DNA from: Nostoc sp. 'Peltigera membranacea cyanobiont' N6
GTDB taxonomy: Bacteria; Cyanobacteriota; Cyanobacteriia; Cyanobacteriales; Nostocaceae
DNA: 64,000 nucleotides
Reading direction: 5' to 3'
NCBI RefSeq assembly: GCF_002949735.1
Contig: NZ_CP026681.1
Location: forward strand, 1,798,001-1,862,000
The notes beneath the pieces were generated by a model. The model saw only the letters and a program-made list of their open reading frames with translations. It ran no database searches and was not told where the DNA came from. This document shows positions 53,068 through 60,469 of the stretch, piece after piece (positions within the stretch are counted from its first letter, which is position 1; each line of letters begins with the position of its first letter). A program made the translations under genes and the position numbers.

Positions 53068-53817
53068 TCTCATTAAACGGTAATAGTCCTAAGACTGGTT
53101 CTTAACCATTGACCGTGCATAATGAATAAACTGCACGTTTTTAAGGTTTGACACTAATTGCTAATTGCTATATCCATCCTGAATAAATCACCAAAAATTT
53201 AGTGCTATTTTGCAACCGTTGGGAATGTATACATATATAGATTACCCTCTATTCACAAGACAACCAGCCAAATTGGCATTTTTTTGAGCAAATAGCTAAC
53301 GGTTATCTGCAAACTACTGAATTGCTTGATAAGAAATATTCTTACTTACTTCAGTTATAGGACTCCTATTTGATTTTTGAACAAAATTAGGTATTGTAGG
53401 GGAGCCAGTGCGTTGCGGAGGTTCCCTCCGTTGTAGTAGCAACTGGCGTTGTGTTAGAACGAAGTTCATAACGCACTATTAGGGTTTGGTGCGTTACGCT
53501 GTCGCTAACGCACCCTACGGATCTTTTCAAAAATCAAATAGTAATCCTATAGATAGTTGCAAGTCGATTGCTAGTAAACCGATGAGAAAGCACAATCAGA
53601 AAAATTAACGCGTCAACCCAGTCTATCGTAGCGATCGCTCATCATGAGGATTTAAGTTAGTTACTATACAAGGGCAATGGGAACTCTATTAAAGCAATTT
53701 TCAGTCCTAAATCAGAGATACTTAGGATGTGTCTTTACTTTGTCCAAGACCAAAACAGAGTTAAGATACCCGAAGTTTCCATAACTTTTTATATAGTTGT
53801 CGCACTAATTGATTCCC
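53068..53817. other. Long gene-free region with a MITE-like element
   Basis: About 750 bases separate the acyltransferase gene and the next one. A 194-bp inverted-repeat element occupies 53357-53550. The remainder is AT-rich and shows a HIP1 site near 53631 but no gene that I can support. Confidence 0.5.
53357..53550. mobile_element. 194-bp MITE-like element with 25-bp inverted ends
   Basis: The first and last 25 bases are inverted copies with two mismatches; they begin ATAGGACTCCTATTTGATTT. The inside carries a CCAGTGCGTTGCGG...CAACTGGCG palindrome and the core GTTACGCTGTCGCTAACGC followed by ACCCTACG, shared with the element at 35471-35569. No coding capacity. Confidence 0.75.
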
Positions 53818-54423
53818 ATGAACACTGCTGCCGCTGTTACCTTGATGCACCGTACCGTTTTATCAGTCATAGCAGTCCTCAGCCTGCTATCACCTGTGAA
53901 TGCTCAGGTATCACAGTCACCAGGCACTAATAGCCCACAACCCATTGATCCCAACGATCCCAATAACCTGCGTCCTATAACCCAAAGTAACAGCCTTTTG
54001 AGCATTGAAGGTGGCGATCGCTTAGTCAAAGAGGCAGACCAAGCCGTTTCTGCTCAAAACTATCCTTTAGCTGCTAAGAAACTACAAGAAGCACGTCAGG
54101 TTTATAATCAGCTATCTAATTTTTATCAAGAGTTAAATTCTAGCTTTTCGGGAATTGACAATAGAGTTTCTGATTCTCAGCGCCAAAAAGCTCTATTAAC
54201 AGCCCAAAAGCGAGATGAAGCTACCTTTCAACTAGCATTAGTACATCGGGCACAAAATCAGCCAGAATTAGCTGTACCATTATTGGTTCAAATAATTAAA
54301 AGTCAAAACCCGACACGGGATTTAGGCAAAAAAGCCTATAAACAGTTATTTGAGTTGGGTTTTGTTGATTCTCCCTATCCCAGAGAAGGTGGTAGTTCGT
54401 CTTCCTCATCCCCAAAAAAATAA
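53818..54423 (+). CDS. Secreted or periplasmic helical protein
   Basis: The N-terminus is a Sec signal peptide (hydrophobic core VLSVIAVLSLLSPVNAQ, cleavage probably after NAQ). A Pro/Asn/Asp-rich linker (SPQPIDPNDPNNLRP) follows. The body is helical, of TPR-like character (LVKEADQAVSAQNYPLAAKKLQEARQVYNQLS and ALVHRAQNQPELAVPLLVQII), ending in a Ser-rich tail. It is conserved in cyanobacteria as I remember it, without known function. I began at the ATG at 53818; a TTG at 53809 is also in frame. Confidence 0.75.
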   Translation: MNTAAAVTLMHRTVLSVIAVLSLLSPVNAQVSQSPGTNSPQPIDPNDPNNLRPITQSNSLLSIEGGDRLVKEADQAVSAQNYPLAAKKLQEARQVYNQLSNFYQELNSSFSGIDNRVSDSQRQKALLTAQKRDEATFQLALVHRAQNQPELAVPLLVQIIKSQNPTRDLGKKAYKQLFELGFVDSPYPREGGSSSSSSPKK

Positions 54424-54663
54424 ATTAAATTGGGGTTGCCTGTTTTTTCTGAACACCCATATCTTTCAAATCCTTCTCAAGGAGAGCAGCACCTTGGAAC
54501 GCCCCAGTGCTAGGATGGAATTATCTGCCATTCAACCCAGCCTTCTCAAATTAATCCACCTCAGAGGCATATTTATCCCCAGCCCTGCCAAAACCTGAAG
54601 TTGGAACAGGCATTTGCCTTATATCTGTTAATAATAGAAAAGTAAGTTTTTTCAGGAATAGCG

Positions 54664-54921
54664 ATGATTAGTCCGCAGCAGGTTGAGGCAATGATCAAGG
54701 CGGAACTGCCAGACGCTCAAGTTCAGGTGCAAGACTTGACTGGTGGCGGCGACCACTATCAAGTGACAGTAGTTTCATCGCACTTTGCAGGTAAAGGACT
54801 AGTGCAACAGCACCAGTTAGTTTATGGTGCGTTGGGTCAAGCTATGTCAACTGAAGCAATTCATGCTTTGGCAGTAAAAACATATACTCCCGAAGCTTGG
54901 CAAGCAACACCAGCTTCGTAA
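54664..54921 (+). CDS. bolA: BolA family protein
   Basis: The 85-residue protein has the BolA fold signature: IKAELPDAQVQVQDLTGGGDHYQVTVVSSHFAGKGLVQQHQLVYGALG, including the conserved F-x-G-K and R/QHR-like region. BolA proteins form [2Fe-2S]-bridged complexes with CGFS glutaredoxins and take part in iron-sulfur or iron regulation. Such a glutaredoxin gene lies 89 bases downstream, so the pair is almost certainly a functional unit. Confidence 0.93.
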   Translation: MISPQQVEAMIKAELPDAQVQVQDLTGGGDHYQVTVVSSHFAGKGLVQQHQLVYGALGQAMSTEAIHALAVKTYTPEAWQATPAS

Positions 54922-55010
54922 ATATAGAGTTAGGAATTAGGAGTTAGGAGTGATTGATTTTTAACTCCTCACTCGTCATCATCGAATGCAACATAGGAAA
55001 CACAATTACC

Positions 55011-55334
55011 ATGACACCAGAACTCAAAGAAAAAATTGATAACTTGCTACAAGAGAACAAGATTTTAGTTTTCATGAAGGGAAACAAGTTAATGCCCCAA
55101 TGTGGTTTCTCCAACAACGTTGTGCAGATTCTCAATACCTTGGGAGTTCCCTTCGAGACGGTTGATGTTCTATCAGACTCTGAAATCCGTCAGGGAATTA
55201 AAGAATACTCTAACTGGCCGACAATTCCCCAAGTGTATATCAATGGTGAATTCCTTGGCGGTTCTGACATCTTGATTGAACTGTACCAAAAAGGTGAATT
55301 GCAACAAAAGGTAGAAGTAGCACTAGCTTCCTAA
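55011..55334 (+). CDS. grxD: Monothiol CGFS glutaredoxin (Grx4-like)
   Basis: This 107-residue monothiol glutaredoxin has C31-G-F-S34 (MPQCGFSNNVVQIL), the glutathione-binding WPTIPQVYINGEFLGGSDI and a preceding FMKGNK loop, all typical of the Grx4/Grx5 group that carries [2Fe-2S] clusters. The start is the ATG at 55011, with AGGAAA upstream; a longer open frame to 54954 would add residues with no similarity. The bolA gene precedes it. A clear terminator follows. Confidence 0.95.
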   Translation: MTPELKEKIDNLLQENKILVFMKGNKLMPQCGFSNNVVQILNTLGVPFETVDVLSDSEIRQGIKEYSNWPTIPQVYINGEFLGGSDILIELYQKGELQQKVEVALAS

Positions 55335-55374
55335 TCTCTCTTTACGCAATCAAGGCAATATGCCGTTTTAATTT

Positions 55375-55419
55375 CCTTGAAAGGGGAGAGAAATAATATC
55401 TCCTCTTTCAAGGTTTTTT
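55375..55419 (+). terminator. Intrinsic terminator after grxD
   Basis: CCTTGAAAGGGGAGA (55375-55389) pairs with TCTCCTCTTTCAAGG (55399-55413) with one mismatch, followed by TTTTTT. It lies about 40 bases after the stop. Confidence 0.9.
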
Positions 55420-55483
55420 AATAGGTTGCGGACAAAAGACTTTATCTATGTTTATGCTGGCTTGATTTTATAGCTAATCAACA

Positions 55484-55527
55484 ATCCCCTCAGTCACATT
55501 GGCAAAACCAATATAGGCTGAGGGGAT
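55484..55527 (-). terminator. Nested hairpin downstream of the DUF6761 gene
   Basis: ATCCCCTCAG (55484-55493) pairs with CTGAGGGGAT (55518-55527), and inside ATTGG pairs with CCAAT. On the minus strand it lies 120 bases after the DUF6761 stop. No good T-run, so termination is uncertain. Confidence 0.5.
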
Positions 55528-55650
55528 GCGTTTAATCAATACAATATCTCCAAAATCTCACACCACGGCGAAGCATTGACCAATACAGATAATATGCTAT
55601 AATCATCTGCGGTAATCAACGTTTACTATCAATGACCAAGTAAATGGTAC

Positions 55651-55899
55651 TTAGTAGTAATCGGGTTGGGGCTGTGGTTGCGGCACTGCAAAATTTGATC
55701 CATCGTACAAGAAGCGGCTGGCCTCCTCTTCTAGACGATGAATCAGATAAGGTTCAATGACGTTACTTTGTCGCAATGCGGCTAGATATCCATCCAAATA
55801 CATCCGCATGTCATCCGTGCGATAACCGCGATTCCATAACTCGGCGAAGGCGTCGGTGAGTCTTTGGTAATAGCGGATGGTTTGTGTGTCTTGGAGCAT
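55651..55899 (-). CDS. DUF6761 family protein
   Basis: The conserved body LQDTQTIRYYQRLTDAFAELWNRGYRTDDMRMYLDGYLAAL, EPYLIHRLEEEASRFLYD identifies the cyanobacterial DUF6761 family; the function is unknown. I start at the ATG before LQDTQ (55899), giving 82 residues, because the family begins there as I recall. The open frame continues 17 codons further to 55950. The C-terminus is a Pro/Gln tail (VPQPQPQPDYY). Confidence 0.75.
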   Translation of the reverse strand: MLQDTQTIRYYQRLTDAFAELWNRGYRTDDMRMYLDGYLAALRQSNVIEPYLIHRLEEEASRFLYDGSNFAVPQPQPQPDYY

Positions 55900-55950
55900 A
55901 ACTGCTGTATTAATCTCTTGGAATGAGAATTGTAAATGATTCACGCTCAA

Positions 55951-56481
55951 AAGTGAAGTGTAATTTCACTTTGACATCAACTCAAAGTCAACACATCTAC
56001 TTTGGGTAGTACCCTCATAGCAGCTACACGCTACTTTAATCCTATTCCAGAAAACATTGATTCTGGTTTCCTGGTAAATTATTTTTCTGATTTTCATAGT
56101 CCATAGCCCAATTGTATTGGTGTTATGTTCTTGGATATATGCACTAATTTTTGCGAAAAATCTACTTTGACCATCAGGTTAAAAAGCTGTTGCATTAACT
56201 CTTAACTGATTGAATTATTAGATATTTGCCACATTACACCATGTAAAAGCAGAATGTTAAGCTGAAAGAATTTTTCATAAGTATAACAACACTGCTGAAA
56301 GATTTAATAAAAATTTAATAATATTTCTAATTGCCTTCCGGCAAGGCATAAATTAAAGATATTGCTACGCTTCTTATGAGGAAATGTAAAGCTAATAGCA
56401 ATTGAAGTAACAAAGGCTACAAAACCTTAGTGACGGGCTTGTTACTTTGAAAGTCATCAGACGCTAAGGGGTCTTGCCGCT
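55951..56481. other. Gene-free region upstream of the response regulator
   Basis: About 530 AT-rich bases lie between two divergently transcribed genes. They should contain the promoters of both. I see no coding frame, repeat array or strong palindrome. Confidence 0.4.
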
Positions 56482-57255
56482 GTGGGTTCGGTTTGTATAG
56501 AAATCATTGAGGGGAATCCCCATCTGAGGTCGTTGTTGGGTTGGCACTTGCAACAGCTGGAATACCGCGTGCATCAAGCTGCCAGTATTTATCAAGCAAG
56601 GGAAGTATTTTTAAGCCATCAACCAACACTGGTAGTATTAGATGCAGACTTGCCTGATGGCGATGGCATTGAATTTTGTCGTTGGTTGCATCGTCAGGAG
56701 CAGCCTCTAATCCTAATGCTATCTGCCCGTAATAGTGAAGGTGATATTGTCGCAGGTTTAAAGGCGGGTGCAGATGATTATTTGAGCAAACCTTTTGGGA
56801 TGCAAGAGTTTTTAGCACGGGTAGAGTCGCTGATTCGTCGGAAACGCACACCTACTGCACCAGCTTATTTGGATTATGGCACTTTGCAAATCGACTTAGT
56901 TCAGCGCCGTGTCCGCTTTCAGGGGGAGTTTATCGATTTAACGCCTCAAGAATTCAGTTTGCTGTACGTTTTGGCACAAGCTGGGGGAGTACCTCTGAGT
57001 AGGTCGGAATTGCTGCGTCGTGCTTGGCCTGACGCTATCGATAACCCTCGTACCATTGATACTCACGTTTTGTCGCTGCGGAAAAAGGTGGAACTTGACC
57101 CTCGTCAACCGAACTTGATTCAAACTATCCGCAATGTAGGATACCGTTTTAACATGGAAATTTTGAATACCAATATTTCACAATCACAAACAACAAAGTT
57201 AGCTAGAGAAAGATTTAATAATCAACGTTCAACACTTAGTAGTAGTCAAGTTTAA
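56482..57255 (+). CDS. OmpR/PhoB-type response regulator, atypical receiver
   Basis: The receiver domain (residues 4-118) has the phospho-acceptor D54 (VVLDADLPDGDG), the conserved T/S position in MLSARN and K103 in LSKPFG. The usual acidic pair near residue 10 is replaced by E10-G11 (IIEGNPHL), so magnesium binding may be weak. The C-terminal winged helix (about 130-225) is of OmpR type (LTPQEFSLLYVLAQAGG, RAWPDAIDNPRTIDTHVLSLRKKVE). This resembles NblR-like cyanobacterial regulators, but the name is not secure. Start at a GTG with AAGGGG upstream. The last 30 residues are a Ser/Thr/Gln-rich tail. Confidence 0.88.
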   Translation: MGSVCIEIIEGNPHLRSLLGWHLQQLEYRVHQAASIYQAREVFLSHQPTLVVLDADLPDGDGIEFCRWLHRQEQPLILMLSARNSEGDIVAGLKAGADDYLSKPFGMQEFLARVESLIRRKRTPTAPAYLDYGTLQIDLVQRRVRFQGEFIDLTPQEFSLLYVLAQAGGVPLSRSELLRRAWPDAIDNPRTIDTHVLSLRKKVELDPRQPNLIQTIRNVGYRFNMEILNTNISQSQTTKLARERFNNQRSTLSSSQV

Positions 57256-57330
57256 TTTGGAATTGGGCATTGGGCATTGGGAATTGGGGAGTTAAGATAA
57301 CAATTCTTGACTTCTGTCTTCTGACCAATT

Positions 57331-57365
57331 CAAAATCTAAAATCCAAAATCTAAAATCCAAAATC
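57331..57365. repeat. AAAATCTAAAATCC tandem repeat
   Basis: Alternating AAAATCT and AAAATCC heptamers overlap the end of the ABC ATPase gene, which uses a stop codon (TAG, 57351-57353 on the minus strand) inside the array. Confidence 0.75.
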
Positions 57366-58142
57366 GTCTTGAGTTTCTGCTTTAATTAGGCTTTCTCGTA
57401 ATTCAACCCAGTCGATTTCAGAGACTGTTTGATTTGCGGATAAACGACCTTGTTGTAGGTGTAATAACCTAGTGCAAAACATCTGGGCAAGTTCCAGTTG
57501 ATGATTTACCATCAGAATCGTAGTTTGATGAGTTTGACTCAACTGGATTAAGACTTGCATGAGATGAGAAGCTGTACCAGCATCAAGGGCAGAGGTTGGC
57601 TCGTCTAATAATAATATTTTAGGCTGGATGAGTAAGGCACGAGCGATCGCTACTAGTTGTCGTTGTCCCGCAGAAAGTTGTACCTCAGTTCGCCCTAACC
57701 ATTCATTAGGAATATGCAGTTGTTCTGTCCAATCACTGATTCGTTCCTGAATTGTCTGTTTGGGCAAGCCACGCAAAACTAAAGGATAAGCCAAGGCTTG
57801 CTGAACTGTCATCCCTAACAGCTTTGACTCTTGCAATACAAGTACAACCATCTGGCGTAGCTGGATGACAGGAATTTGGCGATATTCTTGATTTTCTAGA
57901 TAGATTTTGCCACTAGTGGGTTCAATTAGGCGGTTGAGGAGACGTAATAACGAAGTTTTCCCAGCGCCTACTGGCCCTACAATGGCAATGCGTTCGCCGC
58001 AGGCGTTGGCGGAGCCATCGCCCTGAAATACTTCCAAGTCAATATCCTGCAATATGGGATACCCTTGCTGATTGCCGGGAAGTTGGGTTTTCAGCTTTGT
58101 AAACAGATTAACTTGCTTTAGCCTGAGTGTTGCCTTATTCAA
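57351..58142 (-). CDS. ABC transporter ATPase with repeat insertion
   Basis: The 263-residue ATPase has Walker A GPVGAGKT, signature LSAGQRQLVAIARA, Walker B ILLLDEPTSALD and switch histidine in VNHQLELA. Just before Walker A the sequence runs VFQGD-GSANACGE-RIAIVG. The eight residues GSANACGE, coded by 57993-58016, are absent from the normal pattern LxVFQGDRIAIVGP and come from a dispersed GCCGCAGGCGTTGGCGGAGCC repeat. The gene may still be functional because the insertion falls in a loop. The start is a TTG without ribosome binding site, so the exact N-terminus is unsure. Two membrane protein genes precede it on the same strand. Confidence 0.88.
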   Translation of the reverse strand: MNKATLRLKQVNLFTKLKTQLPGNQQGYPILQDIDLEVFQGDGSANACGERIAIVGPVGAGKTSLLRLLNRLIEPTSGKIYLENQEYRQIPVIQLRQMVVLVLQESKLLGMTVQQALAYPLVLRGLPKQTIQERISDWTEQLHIPNEWLGRTEVQLSAGQRQLVAIARALLIQPKILLLDEPTSALDAGTASHLMQVLIQLSQTHQTTILMVNHQLELAQMFCTRLLHLQQGRLSANQTVSEIDWVELRESLIKAETQDDFGF

Positions 58143-58182
58143 GGGGAGTGAGGAGATAGGGAGAAATAACCAATGCTCAATT

Positions 58183-58749
58183 TTAAGTTAATTGTGCAGT
58201 AGTTAAAGCTGTAGCGATCGCCCAGCCATCGACCAATAGTAGCAGCAGTGTCAATACTAGTAAAATCAGATACATCCACGGCTGTGCTAAAGGACGAACA
58301 TCTGTAGTATCAATACCCGTCTTTGCTTGGACAATTTGCACGAAACGGGCAAATCCAGATACACGCATCGGTAGTAAATAAGCTTTCCCATCCTGGCTGA
58401 GGAAGTAATAAACTAAGCCTCCTTGACCAGTGGTGCGGGGTTTTAACTCTTTTACCTCTGACCAAGGTAAAAACCAGCCTTTACGGAAAAAGCGAGGAAC
58501 CCAGGCGGGGTAAGTAACCTGAATTCCCTGGTCATCTACTATTACTTGTTCAGTCAATACTGCATACAAGGCAACTAAGCCAATGCCAATCCCTATCCAC
58601 AATAATATTGGAGGTACGGGTGCGGCTGTTACCTGCGATAAAAAGGGTAATGGGACTGTGAGTGCTATGTATAGACTCAGCAACGTTATCCGAATCAAAG
58701 GAGACAAACGAAAGACAGAAGCTGATATATTGGCTGAATTTGCTGTCAC
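58183..58749 (-). CDS. Membrane protein with PH-like domain (hypothetical)
   Basis: The 188-residue protein has two N-terminal membrane helices (residues 20-40 and 47-67), a soluble part (about 70-150: IVDDQGIQVTYPAWVPRFFRKGWFLPWSEVKELKPR and FVQIVQAKTGI) and one more helix (about 160-185). The soluble part resembles a bacterial PH-like sheet (QGIQVTYP, FLPWSEV, KAYLLPMR). Function is unknown. It is 40 bases upstream of the ABC ATPase and may belong with it. Confidence 0.7.
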   Translation of the reverse strand: MTANSANISASVFRLSPLIRITLLSLYIALTVPLPFLSQVTAAPVPPILLWIGIGIGLVALYAVLTEQVIVDDQGIQVTYPAWVPRFFRKGWFLPWSEVKELKPRTTGQGGLVYYFLSQDGKAYLLPMRVSGFARFVQIVQAKTGIDTTDVRPLAQPWMYLILLVLTLLLLLVDGWAIATALTTAQLT

Positions 58750-58822
58750 GGCTCAATTACAATGCTTTTCTTCATTGTAAGGTAGGTCTATGTCTTAGCT
58801 GGACTGTTCAATTCGTAATTTT

Positions 58823-59281
58823 TTAAGGCAAATACTTTTGCACTACAATCCAACCAGTAAGGGACACCCAGGCAAATCCTACAAATAGAATAATATTTAC
58901 GCCGATGTGTAAGGGTCTAGCCCAAGGTCGTCTAGCACTAATTTGCGTGGCACTGAAAGCAGACAGTAAAACTAATGCTACCACTATCAATCCAGATGCC
59001 AAGTGTGAGGAGTGACCTAAAGAACCAAAGTGTCCTAAAGTGCCAACAATCCCGATCGCTAGCAATAGTAGCACTAAACTTACCATGCTGATGCCCATTA
59101 AATAGTGGAGCGATCGCACCTCTCTATTTCCGCCCAGAAATGGCGTAAAAGGAAATTGCTGCGAAGTTCTCGCCCGAAACATCCAAACGCCGGTCACTGC
59201 TAACATCAGATATGCCAGCAGGGATAAACCCATCGACCAGGCGGCTATTTTCCACAACCAAAGAAATGAAGGCAGATTCAT
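58823..59281 (-). CDS. DUF4079 family membrane protein
   Basis: The 152-residue protein has four hydrophobic helices and matches DUF4079: LWLWKIAAWSMGLSLLAYL, LHYLMGISMVSLVL, HSSHLASGLIVVAL and PWARPLHIGVNIILFVGFAWVSLTGW. Histidines at the helix ends (LHYLMG, GHSSHL, PLHIG) recall cytochrome b561-like haem sites, but haem binding is not shown. First of three genes with the membrane protein and ABC ATPase on the minus strand. Confidence 0.82.
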   Translation of the reverse strand: MNLPSFLWLWKIAAWSMGLSLLAYLMLAVTGVWMFRARTSQQFPFTPFLGGNREVRSLHYLMGISMVSLVLLLLAIGIVGTLGHFGSLGHSSHLASGLIVVALVLLSAFSATQISARRPWARPLHIGVNIILFVGFAWVSLTGWIVVQKYLP

Positions 59282-59310
59282 AAGAATGATTGTAGATGAG
59301 AGTGGGGACT

Positions 59311-59383
59311 GGGGATTGGGGATTGGGGATTGGGGATTGGGGATTGGGGATTGGGGATTGGGGATTGGGGATTGGGGATTGGG
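59311..59383. repeat. GGGGATT heptamer tandem array
   Basis: About ten exact copies of GGGGATT run head to tail immediately upstream of the DUF4079 gene. It is followed by GACAAATGACCAATGACAAAT, the other Nostoc heptamer family, up to about 59445. Confidence 0.9.
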
Positions 59384-59514
59384 AAAACACCGTTACCAAT
59401 GACAAATGACCAATGACAAATGACCAATGACTAATGACAAATGACTAATAAATAAAAAGGGCTGCCAAATTTAGCAACCCTGAAATTGAGTCAAATTTTT
59501 TTTATTAACGGCTG

Positions 59515-59895
59515 CTAAAGAGCGACTTGTAGGGGTTTTATACTATCTCCGGTGTTTGTATTAATTTGCTGCACCAATGATTTGGTATTAATGGGGTCTA
59601 TTCCAGATGATGAGTCTGTATCAAACTCATAATTACTGGGTTCTTCGAGCATCAGGCGATCGCACGGAATCTTATCTGATAAAATTGCACTTGCCATCAT
59701 CCCTGTATGAATCTCCAATTGACCTTTTCGTGGAGCTTCAAAAACTAAACGTTGTCCAGGGAAAACAACCCTTTCAAAGTACCAGTTGGGAATGTTGCAG
59801 ATGCGAGCTACCTGTATTTTGCTCGTGGCATTAATGTAGCAGCAGAGAATTTTTCCTGATTGTTCAGGTGGTAGAGGATCTAATATTTGAGCCAT
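59515..59895 (-). CDS. DUF1830 family protein
   Basis: This 126-residue protein matches the cyanobacterial DUF1830 family: ILCCYINATSKIQVARICNIPNWYFERVVFPGQRLVFEAP, then QLEIHTGMMASAILSDKIPCDRL. The double cysteine in LCCY and a further cysteine in IPC are conserved. The second half is a longer acidic tail. Function is unknown. It is soluble. It stands alone between repeats and a long gap. Confidence 0.88.
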   Translation of the reverse strand: MAQILDPLPPEQSGKILCCYINATSKIQVARICNIPNWYFERVVFPGQRLVFEAPRKGQLEIHTGMMASAILSDKIPCDRLMLEEPSNYEFDTDSSSGIDPINTKSLVQQINTNTGDSIKPLQVAL

Positions 59896-60469
59896 AACTG
59901 CTGAGGAGCTTTACGCCACAATTTTACATTACACTAGCCAAGCCTAACACCCACTGATCCCCAGTTGCTGTAACTGTGAATACCAACTGAGTCTTTGGAG
60001 ATTATTTCTTCCTAAAGATATATTTTTAGTTATAAAAACTTTGTAATTATTTGTGGCTTTTTCGGAATTATACACTATGCACAAAAGTTTTTGATATTTT
60101 TTCCTCATATCAAAGCTTTAATTCTCTTAAGGCAGATAAGACGACGATCCCCTTGCTTTTCGCCTAGCGAAGAAGTGAGTTTTGCCGTTTCATCTATTCC
60201 AGAATTAATAGGCTGGGATCATCGCTTAATGAATAAAGTCAATGTTATGGTAAAGCTATATGAAAAATATCTTCATAAAGCCTATCTATAAGATTCTATG
60301 TATTTTTTATGCATAGCAATTTTATCATTTCCTGCAATTGCCAATATTAATTTTTCAATACCAGCAATCAGATGAAATGTCAAGTGCGATCGCGATAATA
60401 AAAACAAAATTAAACAAGCACAGACTTTAAAACTCGATATTTTTCTCGTTTTCTCCAAAGATTGGCAAG
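59896..60469. other. Gene-free region upstream of the radical SAM gene
   Basis: About 570 AT-rich bases. A short open frame (60091-60291) exists on the plus strand, but it lacks a ribosome binding site and family features, and I do not call it. One GCGATCGC site is visible. The promoters of DUF1830 and of the radical SAM gene should be here. Confidence 0.4.

Noticed and set aside
60091..60291. 66-codon open frame before the radical SAM gene
   Set aside because: No ribosome binding site or family features, in AT-rich intergenic sequence.
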